From: Haemophilus parainfluenzae
Lineage (GTDB): Bacteria; Pseudomonadota; Gammaproteobacteria; Enterobacterales; Pasteurellaceae
Length of the DNA: 6,804 nt
Direction of reading: 5' to 3'
NCBI GenBank assembly: GCA_018381425.1
Contig: JAGZRY010000087.1
Span: forward strand, 1 to 6,804
The number at the start of each line of letters is the position of its first letter. The stretch's first letter is position 1. The position numbers and the translations under genes are program-made. This document shows positions 1 to 6,770 of the stretch, piece after piece. Under the pieces are notes generated by a model that saw nothing but the letters and a program-made list of their open reading frames with translations, was not told the DNA's origin and ran no database searches.

Positions 1-41
1 AGAGCCTGTAATTTAAATTCGATTGTGTAATGTTTACCCAT
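1..41 (-). CDS. IS3-family transposase OrfA, N-terminal fragment
   Basis: Reading leftward from the ATG at 41-39, the codons give MGKHYTIEFKLQA and then a broken codon at the edge. The pattern of a short basic start followed by Y-[ST]-x-EFK is typical of the OrfA helix-turn-helix protein of IS150-type elements, which binds the IS ends and is joined to the OrfB DDE integrase domain by frameshifting. A GAGG ribosome-binding match lies at 58-55, 13 bases from the start codon, which is slightly long. Only 13 full codons are visible, so whether the transposase is intact is unknown. The call rests on this short peptide plus the IS-end sequence beside it. Confidence 0.7.
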   Translation of the reverse strand, partial: MGKHYTIEFKLQA

Positions 42-97
42 AAAAAAATCTGCACCTCAATTGTTGGTTTGGTGAGTCCAACTTTTGGGGTGCAGAT
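42..97 (-). terminator. Long hairpin plus T-run at the IS end; possible can terminator and OrfA start mask
   Basis: On the minus strand ATCTGCACC (97-89) pairs with GGTGCAGAT (56-48). CAA (87-85) pairs with TTG (60-58) across one A-C mismatch, and an inner GTTGG (82-78) pairs with CCAAC (67-63). The 3' arm runs into seven Ts (48-42), giving an intrinsic-terminator layout for RNA arriving from can. The 3' arm also contains the GAGG ribosome-binding site of OrfA, so folding would hide it. This masking of transposase translation in read-through RNA is known for several other IS elements; here it is inferred from pairing only. Confidence 0.6.
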
Positions 98-119
98 CAG
101 TTTAACTGCACTTTTTTTT
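90..119 (+). terminator. Possible rightward terminator spanning the IS/chromosome junction
   Basis: GTGCAG (90-95) lies in the IS end and CTGCAC (106-111) lies outside it. They can form a 6-bp stem with a 10-base loop, followed by eight Ts (112-119). This would stop plus-strand transcription leaving the IS before it runs antisense into can. A competing small stem, CAGTT/AACTG (98-102/104-108), weakens the case. The outer part, read on the minus strand, is AAAGTGCAGT, one base away from an uptake sequence. Confidence 0.4.
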
Positions 120-810
120 ATTCTTCGTTTTCTGGAGGCTCTTTTTTCAGAATATCTTCTTCCGCGAGACTAGATAGGCGAGCAATTGCATTACGGTAAG
201 AGATTTCAAGGGTTTCTCGACTGGTTGCAATAACACCTTGATCCACTAAGAATCCATCATTTACGTCATACACCCAACCATGCAGGGAGAGTTTTTGTCC
301 GCGTTCCCAAGCACTTTTTACGATAGATGTACGTCCTAGGTTATAAACTTGCTCTGCAACATTTAATTTAGTGAGCATATCTGAGCGTTTTTCTGCTGAA
401 AGATTGCCTAATAGATGACCATGTTTAAACCAAATATCACGAATATGGAGCAACCAGTTATTGATTAGCCCTAGATCGTGATCTTGCATCGCTGCTTTGA
501 TACCACCACAATTGGTGTGGCCGCAAATAATAATATGTTCAATTTTGAGTACATCAACGGCATATTGCACAACTGAAAGGCAGTTAAAATCTGTATGAAT
601 AACTTGATTGGCTACATTACGATGTACAAATAACTCACCTGGTTCAAGATTTGTTAATTTTTCAGCTGGAACACGGCTATCTGAGCAGCCAATCCAGAGG
701 TAATGAGGTGTTTGGTGATCGGCAAGTTCTTTAAAATAAGTGGAATTTTCTTCCTTCATTCTTTGCGCCCAACTGTAGTTATTAGCAAAGAGTTGTTTAA
801 TTTTGTCCAT
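118..810 (-). CDS. can: Beta-class carbonic anhydrase
   Basis: This 230-residue zinc enzyme interconverts CO2 and bicarbonate in the cytoplasm and supplies bicarbonate to carboxylases. Visible residues are those of type II beta-carbonic anhydrases: zinc ligands Cys42, His98 and Cys101, the Asp44/Arg46 pair in CSDSRVPAE, and Trp39, Arg64 and Tyr181. The last three form the allosteric bicarbonate pocket described for the H. influenzae and E. coli enzymes, so regulated, pH-dependent activity is expected. An upstream in-frame ATG at 855 would add 15 residues, but the start at 810 has GAGG at a good distance (minus strand GAGGAAAGTAAAA then ATG) and gives the family's usual length. It lies downstream of asnS in the same direction, separated by a hairpin terminator and a 128-base gap. 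An IS end begins 18 bases past its stop codon. The protein is complete and no catalytic residue is missing. Confidence 0.97.
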   Translation of the reverse strand: MDKIKQLFANNYSWAQRMKEENSTYFKELADHQTPHYLWIGCSDSRVPAEKLTNLEPGELFVHRNVANQVIHTDFNCLSVVQYAVDVLKIEHIIICGHTNCGGIKAAMQDHDLGLINNWLLHIRDIWFKHGHLLGNLSAEKRSDMLTKLNVAEQVYNLGRTSIVKSAWERGQKLSLHGWVYDVNDGFLVDQGVIATSRETLEISYRNAIARLSSLAEEDILKKEPPENEE

Positions 811-830
811 TTTTACTTTCCTCAATACGA

Positions 831-856
831 TGTGCTGAAAGCTTGTTTTAAGCACA
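831..856 (-). repeat. Short inverted repeat upstream of can
   Basis: TGTGCT (831-836) and AGCACA (851-856) are perfect inverted copies 14 bases apart, about 20 bases upstream of the can start codon. It could be a leader hairpin or a weak operator. I could not pick a convincing -35/-10 pair for can in this gap, so its role is unknown. Confidence 0.3.
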
Positions 857-895
857 ATAAATGAAATAGGGGATAAAATTATCTCCTAAAATGAT

Positions 896-921
896 GACCG
901 CACTTTAAAGAAAGTGCGGTC
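896..921 (-). terminator. Inverted pair of DNA uptake sequences acting as asnS terminator
   Basis: GACCGCACTTT (896-906) and AAAGTGCGGTC (911-921) form a perfect 11-bp stem with a 4-base loop. Each arm holds one exact uptake-signal core (897-905 minus, 912-920 plus). The hairpin sits 16 bases past the asnS stop. Opposed uptake sequences doubling as terminators are well known in Haemophilus. The T-run on the asnS side is short (ATCATTTT), so efficiency may be moderate and some read-through into can is possible. Confidence 0.75.
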
Positions 922-937
922 AATTTAACCAATATTT

Positions 938-2341
938 TTAGAAATTTGCATTTCTTGGTGCACGAGGGAATGGAATCACATCGCGAATATTTTGTACGCC
1001 GGTTACATAAACGATTAAGCGTTCAAAGCCAAGACCGAAACCTGAATGTGGTACAGTACCAAATTTACGAAGATCGCGATACCACCAGTAATCTTCAGGA
1101 TTTAAGCCCATTTCTTCCATACGTTTATCTAATACCTCTAAACGTTCTTCACGTTGGGAACCACCGATGATTTCACCAATTCCTGGTGCGAGAACATCCA
1201 TTGCTGCCACAGTTTTACCATCGTCATTTAAACGCATATAAAAGGCTTTGATATCTTTTGGATAGTTTTTCACTACAACCGGTGATTTGAAATATTCTTC
1301 TGCTAAGAAACGTTCATGTTCAGAAGATAAATCGATACCCCAAGAAACAGGGAATTCGAATTTCTTATCTGATTTTAATAAAACGTCGATCGCATCGGTA
1401 TAGTCGATCTGAGCAAAATCAGAGTTTACAAAGTTTTCTAAACGAGTAATAACATCTTTATCTACATGTTTTTCAAAGAATTTTAAGTCATCTATACGCT
1501 CAGCAAGCACCGCACGGAACACGTATTTCAACATGTCTTCTGCTAATTTAGCATTGTCAGCAAGCGTTGCAAACGCAACTTCAGGTTCAACCATCCAGAA
1601 TTCAGCAAGGTGACGAGTTGTATTTGAGTTTTCAGCACGGAATGTTGGGCCAAAAGTATAGATTTTGCTTAATGCACAAGCATAAGTCTCGCCATTTAAT
1701 TGGCCTGAAACCGTTAAAAATGATTCTTTTCCGAAGAAGTCTTGGCTGAAATCAACTTTACCATCTTCGCCACGGGGAAGGTTTTCTAAATCAAGTGTTG
1801 AAACACGGAACATTTCACCCGCACCTTCAGTATCTGATGCAGTAATTAATGGGGTAGCCACCCAATAGAAACCTTGTTCATGGAAGAAACGATGAATAGC
1901 TTGTGCTAAGCAGTGACGAACACGCGCTACGGCACCGATAATATTGGTACGTGGACGTAAGTGAGCCACTTCACGTAAGTATTCAATTGAGTGACGTTTT
2001 GCTGCCATTGGATAAGTATCAGGATCTTCTACAAACCCTGTCACTTCTACTTTTTCAGCTTGAAGTTCAACAGCTTGCCCCTCAGCAGGCGACTCAACAA
2101 TGGTACCTGTTACGATCACAGAGCAACCCGTTGTTAAGCGTAATACTTCACTTTCATAATTTTCAATATCGTTATTGATGATGACTTGAATAGGATCAAA
2201 GCAAGAGCCGTCATAAACAGCGAGGAAAGAAAGGCCAGCTTTAGAATCTCGACGGGTACGAACCCAGCCGCGCACAGTAACTTTTTCGCCAATAGCGACT
2301 TTACCTTGTAACACATCAACAATGGATGCAACTTTAGACAT
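938..2341 (-). CDS. asnS: Asparaginyl-tRNA synthetase
   Basis: This 467-residue class IIb aminoacyl-tRNA synthetase charges tRNA-Asn with asparagine using ATP in the cytoplasm. Residues of roughly 18-100 form the N-terminal OB-fold that reads the anticodon ([13 protein letters not shown] near 21-33). The catalytic domain follows. Motif 2 lies around 229-254, with FRAEN at 234-238, TTRHLAEF at 241-248 and EPE at 252-254. Motif 3 is GFGLGFERL at 434-442, whose Arg441 is the class II ATP-binding arginine. The length matches the E. coli enzyme (466). The AEF in motif 2 is characteristic of AsnRS and helps separate it from AspRS. The start has AGAGG 5 bases upstream. The gene is divergent from sohB and is followed by an uptake-sequence hairpin terminator. 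Nothing is truncated. Confidence 0.97.
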   Translation of the reverse strand: MSKVASIVDVLQGKVAIGEKVTVRGWVRTRRDSKAGLSFLAVYDGSCFDPIQVIINNDIENYESEVLRLTTGCSVIVTGTIVESPAEGQAVELQAEKVEVTGFVEDPDTYPMAAKRHSIEYLREVAHLRPRTNIIGAVARVRHCLAQAIHRFFHEQGFYWVATPLITASDTEGAGEMFRVSTLDLENLPRGEDGKVDFSQDFFGKESFLTVSGQLNGETYACALSKIYTFGPTFRAENSNTTRHLAEFWMVEPEVAFATLADNAKLAEDMLKYVFRAVLAERIDDLKFFEKHVDKDVITRLENFVNSDFAQIDYTDAIDVLLKSDKKFEFPVSWGIDLSSEHERFLAEEYFKSPVVVKNYPKDIKAFYMRLNDDGKTVAAMDVLAPGIGEIIGGSQREERLEVLDKRMEEMGLNPEDYWWYRDLRKFGTVPHSGFGLGFERLIVYVTGVQNIRDVIPFPRAPRNANF

Positions 2342-2358
2342 ATAAACCTCTGTAATTC

Positions 2359-2364
2359 ATTATA
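2359..2364 (-). promoter_or_regulatory. Candidate -10 box for asnS
   Basis: The minus strand has a perfect TATAAT reading 2364 to 2359, 17 bases before the asnS start codon. No good -35 is found 16-18 bases upstream (TAAAGC is the nearest). A start site here would give a leader of only about a dozen bases, which just includes the AGAGG ribosome-binding site. This is a plausible but weak call based on one hexamer in AT-rich DNA. Confidence 0.4.
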
Positions 2365-2445
2365 AATTAGGCAATAAAACTGCTTTAGTTTACCTTAAAT
2401 CGCAAAATTTTCCATAAAAAGTTAGTGTAAATCAGGCTTGCACAG

Positions 2446-2451
2446 TAAAAT
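2446..2451 (+). promoter_or_regulatory. Candidate -10 box for sohB
   Basis: TAAAAT matches the -10 consensus at five of six bases and sits 30 bases before the sohB ATG, leaving room for the AGGAG at 2471-2475. The -35 region is poor (TTAGTG with an 18-base spacer). AT-rich background makes chance matches likely. Confidence 0.3.
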
Positions 2452-2481
2452 AATGCCTTCACTTTATTTTAGGAGAAAACT

Positions 2482-3543
2482 ATGTGGTCTGATATTTTGA
2501 CCGGCTATGGCATTTTTATTTTGGAGATTTTAACGATTTTACTTGTGATTGTTGCTATTGTAGCAATGATTATTTCGGCAAAACAGCGTAATGCAACATA
2601 TCATGGTGAGTTGGTTGTGACAGATCTTTCAAAAGAATTTAAGGACACAGTAAAGCATTTACGCGATTTCCCGCTTTCAAAAGAAGAACTTAAACAAGCA
2701 GAAAAAGCAGAGAAAAAAGCAGAAAAACAAAAGGCAAAAAAACGTAAAGAGAAATTAAAAAAAGGTGAAACCTTAGGTGACGAAAAGAAAAGCTGTGTGT
2801 ATGTTTTAGATTTTCATGGTGATATTTCAGCGTCAGAAACGACCGCACTTCGAGAAGAAATTTCAGCAATCTTAAATGTAGCAACACCAGAAGACGAAGT
2901 ATTATTACGTTTAGAAAGCCCGGGCGGTTTTGTTCATGATTATGGGTTTGCAGCCTCTCAGTTGTCTCGTTTGAAACCAAAAGGCATAAAATTAACCATC
3001 GCTGTAGATAAGGTTGCAGCAAGTGGCGGTTATATGATGGCTTGTGTAGCAGATAAAATTGTATCTGCGCCTTTTGCTGTTATTGGTTCTATCGGCGTCG
3101 TAGCACAAATTCCAAACGTTCACCGTTTATTGAAAAAATATGATGTTGATGTAGATGTGATGACAGCTGGTGAGTTTAAACGCACAGTAACTGTATTAGG
3201 TGAGAATACCGAAAAAGGCAAACAAAAATTTCAACAAGAGTTGGAAGAAACACATCAATTATTTAAACAATTCGTCTCACAAAATCGCCCTTGTATAGAT
3301 ATTGATAAAATTGCTACTGGGGAACATTGGTTTGGTCAACAAGCAATCGACTTGAAATTAGTCGATGAAATTTCAACCAGTGATGATTTAATTTTGGAAA
3401 AAATCAAAGAAAAACATGTAGTAAGTGTGAAGTATCGCTTGAAAAAATCCTTGATAAAAAAATTAGGTCGTCAAGCTGAGGAAAGTGCGGTAAATATTGT
3501 TCATCGTTATGCTACAAAGCGAGCAAATGATTTTATACATTAA
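2482..3543 (+). CDS. sohB: S49-family inner-membrane serine protease SohB
   Basis: This is a 353-residue member of the SppA/SohB peptidase family, thought to degrade peptides or misfolded proteins at the inner membrane; its physiological substrate is poorly known. Residues about 9-33 form one hydrophobic membrane helix. A highly charged Lys/Glu/Ala linker follows (about 66-103), then the S49 domain from about 105. ESPGG is at 145-149. The nucleophile is Ser181 in AASGGYM and the general base is Lys233 in EFKRT. Their 52-residue spacing equals that of the Ser/Lys dyad in Bacillus SppA. The length is close to E. coli SohB (349). The start has AGGAG six bases upstream. It is divergent from asnS, and no clear terminator separates it from the next lipoprotein gene, so some read-through is possible. 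Two uptake-sequence cores lie inside the gene. Confidence 0.95.
   Translation: MWSDILTGYGIFILEILTILLVIVAIVAMIISAKQRNATYHGELVVTDLSKEFKDTVKHLRDFPLSKEELKQAEKAEKKAEKQKAKKRKEKLKKGETLGDEKKSCVYVLDFHGDISASETTALREEISAILNVATPEDEVLLRLESPGGFVHDYGFAASQLSRLKPKGIKLTIAVDKVAASGGYMMACVADKIVSAPFAVIGSIGVVAQIPNVHRLLKKYDVDVDVMTAGEFKRTVTVLGENTEKGKQKFQQELEETHQLFKQFVSQNRPCIDIDKIATGEHWFGQQAIDLKLVDEISTSDDLILEKIKEKHVVSVKYRLKKSLIKKLGRQAEESAVNIVHRYATKRANDFIH
2842..2850 (-). repeat. DNA uptake sequence core inside sohB
   Basis: ACCGCACTT is the exact reverse complement of AAGTGCGGT. In sohB it encodes part of the Thr-Thr-Ala-Leu stretch. In naturally competent Pasteurellaceae this 9-mer biases which DNA is taken up. Confidence 0.85.
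3483..3491 (+). repeat. DNA uptake sequence core inside sohB
   Basis: Exact AAGTGCGGT, preceded by an A and followed by an AT-rich AAATATT. This partly fits the extended Haemophilus uptake consensus. It encodes Ser-Ala-Val near the SohB C-terminus. Confidence 0.85.
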
Positions 3544-3653
3544 AAATAGATATCTTTACATTCCTTTACAAAAAAGAGGGCTAATTTACTGATTTTATTA
3601 TTTACAAGACGATTTTTTGCCATTAATATATGCATCCGAAACTTTAACAGTTT

Positions 3654-3662
3654 TGTTATATT
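3654..3662 (+). promoter_or_regulatory. Candidate extended -10 promoter for the BamE/OmpA-domain lipoprotein
   Basis: TGTTATATT fits the extended -10 form TGnTATAAT with one mismatch. No -35 match exists at the usual distance, which extended -10 promoters tolerate. Transcription would begin near 3669 and give a leader of about 54 bases. That leader contains a small CCCT/AGGG hairpin (3685-3688/3693-3696) ahead of the AAGGT ribosome-binding site at 3711-3715. The gap between sohB and this gene (3544-3722) otherwise shows no gene. Confidence 0.45.
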
Positions 3663-3722
3663 TTATTCATAAAGTTTAGTTATGCCCTTTCTAGGGTTTC
3701 TAACAAATAAAAGGTAAAGCCA

Positions 3723-4577
3723 ATGAAATTATCTCGTATTTTATTATCAACTGTTGCTATCGCAACTGCTGCTGCTTGTGGCAACTTAAGCAAAGTTACT
3801 GACGCAGGTACTCCAGAGTATAAAGATGTAAATGGTCAACAAGTACCTCAATTAGTATGGCCTAAAATTGACTCAGCAAAATTCAACCATGATGGTAGCC
3901 AATTCGGTACTTGGCCAAATTGGGATAATGTTCGTATGATTGAAAATGGTATGAACAAAGATCAGATTCGTCAATTAATCGGTGATCCACACTTCACTGA
4001 AGGCCTATATGGTGTATCTGAATGGGATTACGTGTTCAATTACCGTGAAAATGGCGAACATAAAATTTGTCAATACAAAGTGTTGTTTGACAAAAACCAT
4101 AACGCGCAAAGCTTTTTCTGGTATCCAAACGGCTGTAACGGTAATTCAGCATTCAATTTAAGTGGTGACTTCTTATTTGACTTCAACAAAGACACTTTAA
4201 CTGCACAAGGTAAACAAGTTGTTGATAGCGTAGCATCTCAATTAAAATCTACTGGTGCTAAAGATGTTAAAGTTGCGGGTTACACAGACCGTTTAGGTTC
4301 TGATGCTTATAACTTAAATCTTTCACAACGTCGTGCTGATCGTGTTAAAGCACGTTTAATTGAAGATGGTGTGAATACTCAAATTACCGCTGTTGGCTAC
4401 GGTAAAAACCCTCAAGTGAAAGCTTGTGATGGTATTCCACATGGAAAAGCATTAAAAGATTGTTTACACCCTAATCGCCGCGTTGAGATCACTGCTTCTG
4501 GTTCTGTATTAAAATTACAAGAAGGTGGTCAATCTAACGGTGGTACTCAAGGTCCAGCACCTCTTTATCAAAAATAA
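3723..4577 (+). CDS. Outer-membrane lipoprotein with BamE/SmpA-like and OmpA-like domains
   Basis: This 284-residue protein probably ties the outer membrane, possibly its protein-assembly machinery, to peptidoglycan. Residues 1-18 are a lipoprotein signal with Cys19 as lipid anchor (AAAC; lacking the common Leu at -3). Gly at +2 argues for outer-membrane sorting. Residues about 65-138 look like a BamE/SmpA fold (GMNKDQIRQLIGDPH, then WDYVFNYR and a Cys116...Cys138 pair). Residues about 145-258 are an OmpA C-terminal domain: FDFNKDTLT, then Asp189 in GYTDR and Arg204 in LSQRRA. These two are spaced 15 apart like the diaminopimelate-binding pair of OmpA proteins. Cys235 and Cys247 are spaced like the OmpA disulfide. 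A Gly/Ser-rich tail ends the protein. No beta-barrel is present, so it is not OmpA/P5 itself. It has its own terminator. I know no gene symbol for it. Confidence 0.9.
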   Translation: MKLSRILLSTVAIATAAACGNLSKVTDAGTPEYKDVNGQQVPQLVWPKIDSAKFNHDGSQFGTWPNWDNVRMIENGMNKDQIRQLIGDPHFTEGLYGVSEWDYVFNYRENGEHKICQYKVLFDKNHNAQSFFWYPNGCNGNSAFNLSGDFLFDFNKDTLTAQGKQVVDSVASQLKSTGAKDVKVAGYTDRLGSDAYNLNLSQRRADRVKARLIEDGVNTQITAVGYGKNPQVKACDGIPHGKALKDCLHPNRRVEITASGSVLKLQEGGQSNGGTQGPAPLYQK

Positions 4578-4593
4578 TAGATAGAGAAGATAG

Positions 4594-4624
4594 AAAGAGC
4601 GTAATGAAAATTACGCTCTTTTTT
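4594..4624 (+). terminator. Intrinsic terminator of the lipoprotein gene
   Basis: AAAGAGCGTAAT (4594-4605) pairs perfectly with ATTACGCTCTTT (4610-4621) around a GAAA loop, followed by Ts to 4624. It lies 16 bases past the stop codon. The convergent kinase gene ends at 4642. Read on the minus strand, the stem is followed only by a broken T-run (TTTCTATCTT), so it would serve that gene less well. Confidence 0.9.
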
Positions 4625-4641
4625 ATCTGATGTTTAAGAAA

Positions 4642-5505
4642 TTATTCAAGTAGAAGTTCTTCAATCAATTTAGTGGTTAAGTTGATATAACTCCCATTAA
4701 AACGATGACTGAAATTTAGTAGATAATAGAGCTGATAAAGGTGTTTTCTTTCTTCAAAGCCGTCTTTATCAAGAGGTAAAGTGCGGTCATAAATTTCATA
4801 GAATTCAGCTGAGAACGGTTGGAAAAGCTCACTGAATGCTAAATCACATTCTCTATCCCCCCAGTAGCAAGCAGGATCATAAGTAAAGGTTTGATTACCT
4901 ACGATAGCCGTATTCTCAATCCATAAGTTACCATGTAACAAAGAAGGTTTAGGATTATGTTTTGAAAGTTTGTGTTTTACCTTTTCAATAATTAAATCAA
5001 TGTTGCCAAAGTCTAAACCTTTATCTTTGCAAAGTTGTAATTGCCATCCAATACGTTGTTCTGCAAAAAATTTTGCCCAACTTCCATTCCATTTATTCGG
5101 TTGATACTCAGGTCCAAGCCAAGTATCAAAATCTAATCCATAGTTTTTAGTGCCAGATACTTGATGGAGTTTAGCTAATTCTTCAGCAAAATGTGGCGTT
5201 ACATTGGTTTGTTGACTAATAGGAAGCGCCTCCAATAATAAGAAACTATGGTTTTGAGAACAGCCTACGCCATACACTTGCGGAAGTCGGATTGTATTGG
5301 TTTTGTCTAGTAGGTTTAATTGATCAGCCTCAGCACGAAACATTGAACGATAAGACCGTTCATTCACTTTAACAAAGACAGGTTGGATTCCATCCGTAAT
5401 AAGCCAAGTTTCATTCACTTCGCCACCAGGAACTTTGTTTTTTTCTTTGATGTTATAGTAAGCACCAAATTGATCAGCTAAGACTTGAGAAATTGATTTC
5501 CACAT
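4642..5505 (-). CDS. Fructosamine kinase family protein (YniA-like) with altered HGD motif
   Basis: This 287-residue cytoplasmic protein belongs to the FN3K/YniA family in the aminoglycoside-phosphotransferase-like kinase fold. Members phosphorylate sugars on glycated amines so that proteins can be deglycated. Seen here: PGGEVNETW (26-34, nucleotide loop), Lys46 in VFVKV, Glu59 in AEAD, FFAEQRIGWQ (146-155) and DPACYWGDRE (210-219, with metal-binding Asp210). The catalytic loop reads LLHGNLWIEN (189-198), where the family normally has HGD. Asn193 replaces the expected catalytic Asp, so kinase activity is in doubt. An upstream ATG at 5523 would add six residues (MSRRRI), but the start at 5505 has a perfect AGGAGG six bases away and matches the family N-terminus (MW-x-x-IS). 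The length equals E. coli YniA (286). It stands alone, convergent with the lipoprotein gene and divergent from pheS. Confidence 0.9.
   Translation of the reverse strand: MWKSISQVLADQFGAYYNIKEKNKVPGGEVNETWLITDGIQPVFVKVNERSYRSMFRAEADQLNLLDKTNTIRLPQVYGVGCSQNHSFLLLEALPISQQTNVTPHFAEELAKLHQVSGTKNYGLDFDTWLGPEYQPNKWNGSWAKFFAEQRIGWQLQLCKDKGLDFGNIDLIIEKVKHKLSKHNPKPSLLHGNLWIENTAIVGNQTFTYDPACYWGDRECDLAFSELFQPFSAEFYEIYDRTLPLDKDGFEERKHLYQLYYLLNFSHRFNGSYINLTTKLIEELLLE
4779..4787 (+). repeat. DNA uptake sequence core inside the kinase gene
   Basis: Exact AAGTGCGGT, followed by CATAAATTT, which fits the AT-rich tail of the extended Haemophilus uptake consensus well. On the coding strand it encodes Asp-Arg-Thr-Leu. 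Confidence 0.85.
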
Positions 5506-5511
5506 AATACG

Positions 5512-5517
5512 CCTCCT
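5512..5517 (-). promoter_or_regulatory. Perfect Shine-Dalgarno that fixes the kinase start
   Basis: CCTCCT on the plus strand is AGGAGG on the minus strand, six bases before the ATG at 5505. It overlaps the codons of the longer alternative reading from 5523, which supports the shorter protein. Confidence 0.85.
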
Positions 5518-5538
5518 AGACATGGTCGATTCTTCTTC

Positions 5539-5580
5539 ATTCTATCCAAAATGTTAAAAATTACTGTGACATATCTCAAA
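5539..5580 (-). promoter_or_regulatory. Candidate CRP-dependent promoter of the fructosamine kinase gene
   Basis: On the minus strand a -10-like TAGAAT reads 5544 to 5539, and no good -35 is present. Instead TGTGA (5565-5569), six bases and TCAAA (5576-5580) match the CRP site TGTGA-N6-TCACA at eight of ten positions. The centre lies about 40.5 bases before the predicted start near 5532, the usual class II activator position. The layout agrees with cAMP-CRP control of a sugar-related gene but rests on pattern matching only. Confidence 0.4.
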
Positions 5581-5632
5581 AAATAGCAAAAATTTTTGTC
5601 ATTTTTCATCTGAAACATCAATTCACCAATAA

Positions 5633-5678
5633 ACGCGTGATTTTTTAATGAGTTAGTATTATCATTAAGCGTATTTTT
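5633..5678 (+). promoter_or_regulatory. Inverted repeat with T-run ahead of pheS (possible attenuator or operator)
   Basis: TTAATGA (5645-5651) and TCATTAA (5662-5668) are perfect inverted copies around a 10-base loop. The stem can be extended by ACGC (5633-5636) with GCGT (5669-5672) across an eight-base bulge. ATTTTTAG follows, as in a weak terminator, 28 bases before the pheS ATG. A -10-like TATTAT (5657-5662) lies inside the repeat, so it could instead be an operator. Enterobacterial pheST is attenuated through a Phe-rich leader peptide, but no properly started leader peptide is visible here. Confidence 0.35.
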
Positions 5679-5693
5679 AGTTAGAAAAGATAA

Positions 5694-6695
<1,002 letters not shown>

Positions 6696-6748
6696 TTAAC
6701 CACTTGGTTAAATTGACGATAATGATTAATTTAGAACGTAACACGTTC
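6696..6748 (+). repeat. Two small hairpins between pheS and pheT
   Basis: TTAACC/GGTTAA (6696-6701/6706-6711) has a 4-base loop and starts directly after the pheS stop. GAACGT/ACGTTC (6734-6739/6743-6748) has a 3-base loop. Neither is followed by a T-run, so terminator function is unlikely. They may affect RNA processing, stability or pheT translation. Confidence 0.45.
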
Positions 6749-6770
6749 ATCAATAAAGGATACAGAGATA

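Larger units (their letters stand above)
1..99 (-). mobile_element. End of an IS3-family (IS150-type) insertion sequence, cut by the window edge
   Basis: The minus strand inward from position 99 begins TGATCTGCACCCCAAAAG and continues into GTTGGAC. This resembles the terminal inverted repeat of IS150-group elements, which typically have a TG...CA end, a CCCCAAAA block and a GTTGGAC block. About 58 bases further in is an ATG that opens a typical IS3-family OrfA start (separate entry). The element therefore enters the window from the left and ends close to position 99, with can ending 18 bases beyond. The other end, the target duplication and the length cannot be seen. The exact boundary at 99 is inferred from the TG/CA rule. 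The family call is from recalled sequence patterns, not a database match. Confidence 0.75.

Noticed and set aside
48..97. Nested inverted repeats resembling a tRNA or small structured RNA
   Set aside because: No cloverleaf fits; the sequence is better explained as an IS terminal repeat leading into OrfA.
811..855. N-terminal extension of can to the ATG at 855
   Set aside because: The extension lacks a ribosome-binding site, covers the real GAGG, and makes the protein longer than known orthologues.
946..1170. Plus-strand open frame opposite asnS, and similar ones at 1567-1749 and 1951-2178
   Set aside because: They lie fully antisense to a strongly conserved synthetase gene, have no ribosome-binding site and give low-complexity translations; shadow frames.
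2736..2763. Two runs of seven As in sohB as a possible phase-variation tract
   Set aside because: They are expected in a Lys-rich linker of an AT-rich genome; the frame is intact, and Haemophilus phase variation usually uses longer tandem repeats.
2690..3022. Leu/Phe-rich minus-strand frame inside sohB that looks like a membrane protein
   Set aside because: It is the complement of the Lys/Glu-rich linker and start of the S49 domain; AAA/GAA codons read backwards give Phe/Leu.
5551..5586. Ten-codon frame MLKITVTYLKK-stop upstream of pheS as a leader peptide
   Set aside because: It has no Phe codons and no ribosome-binding site, and it overlaps the CRP-like site of the divergent gene.
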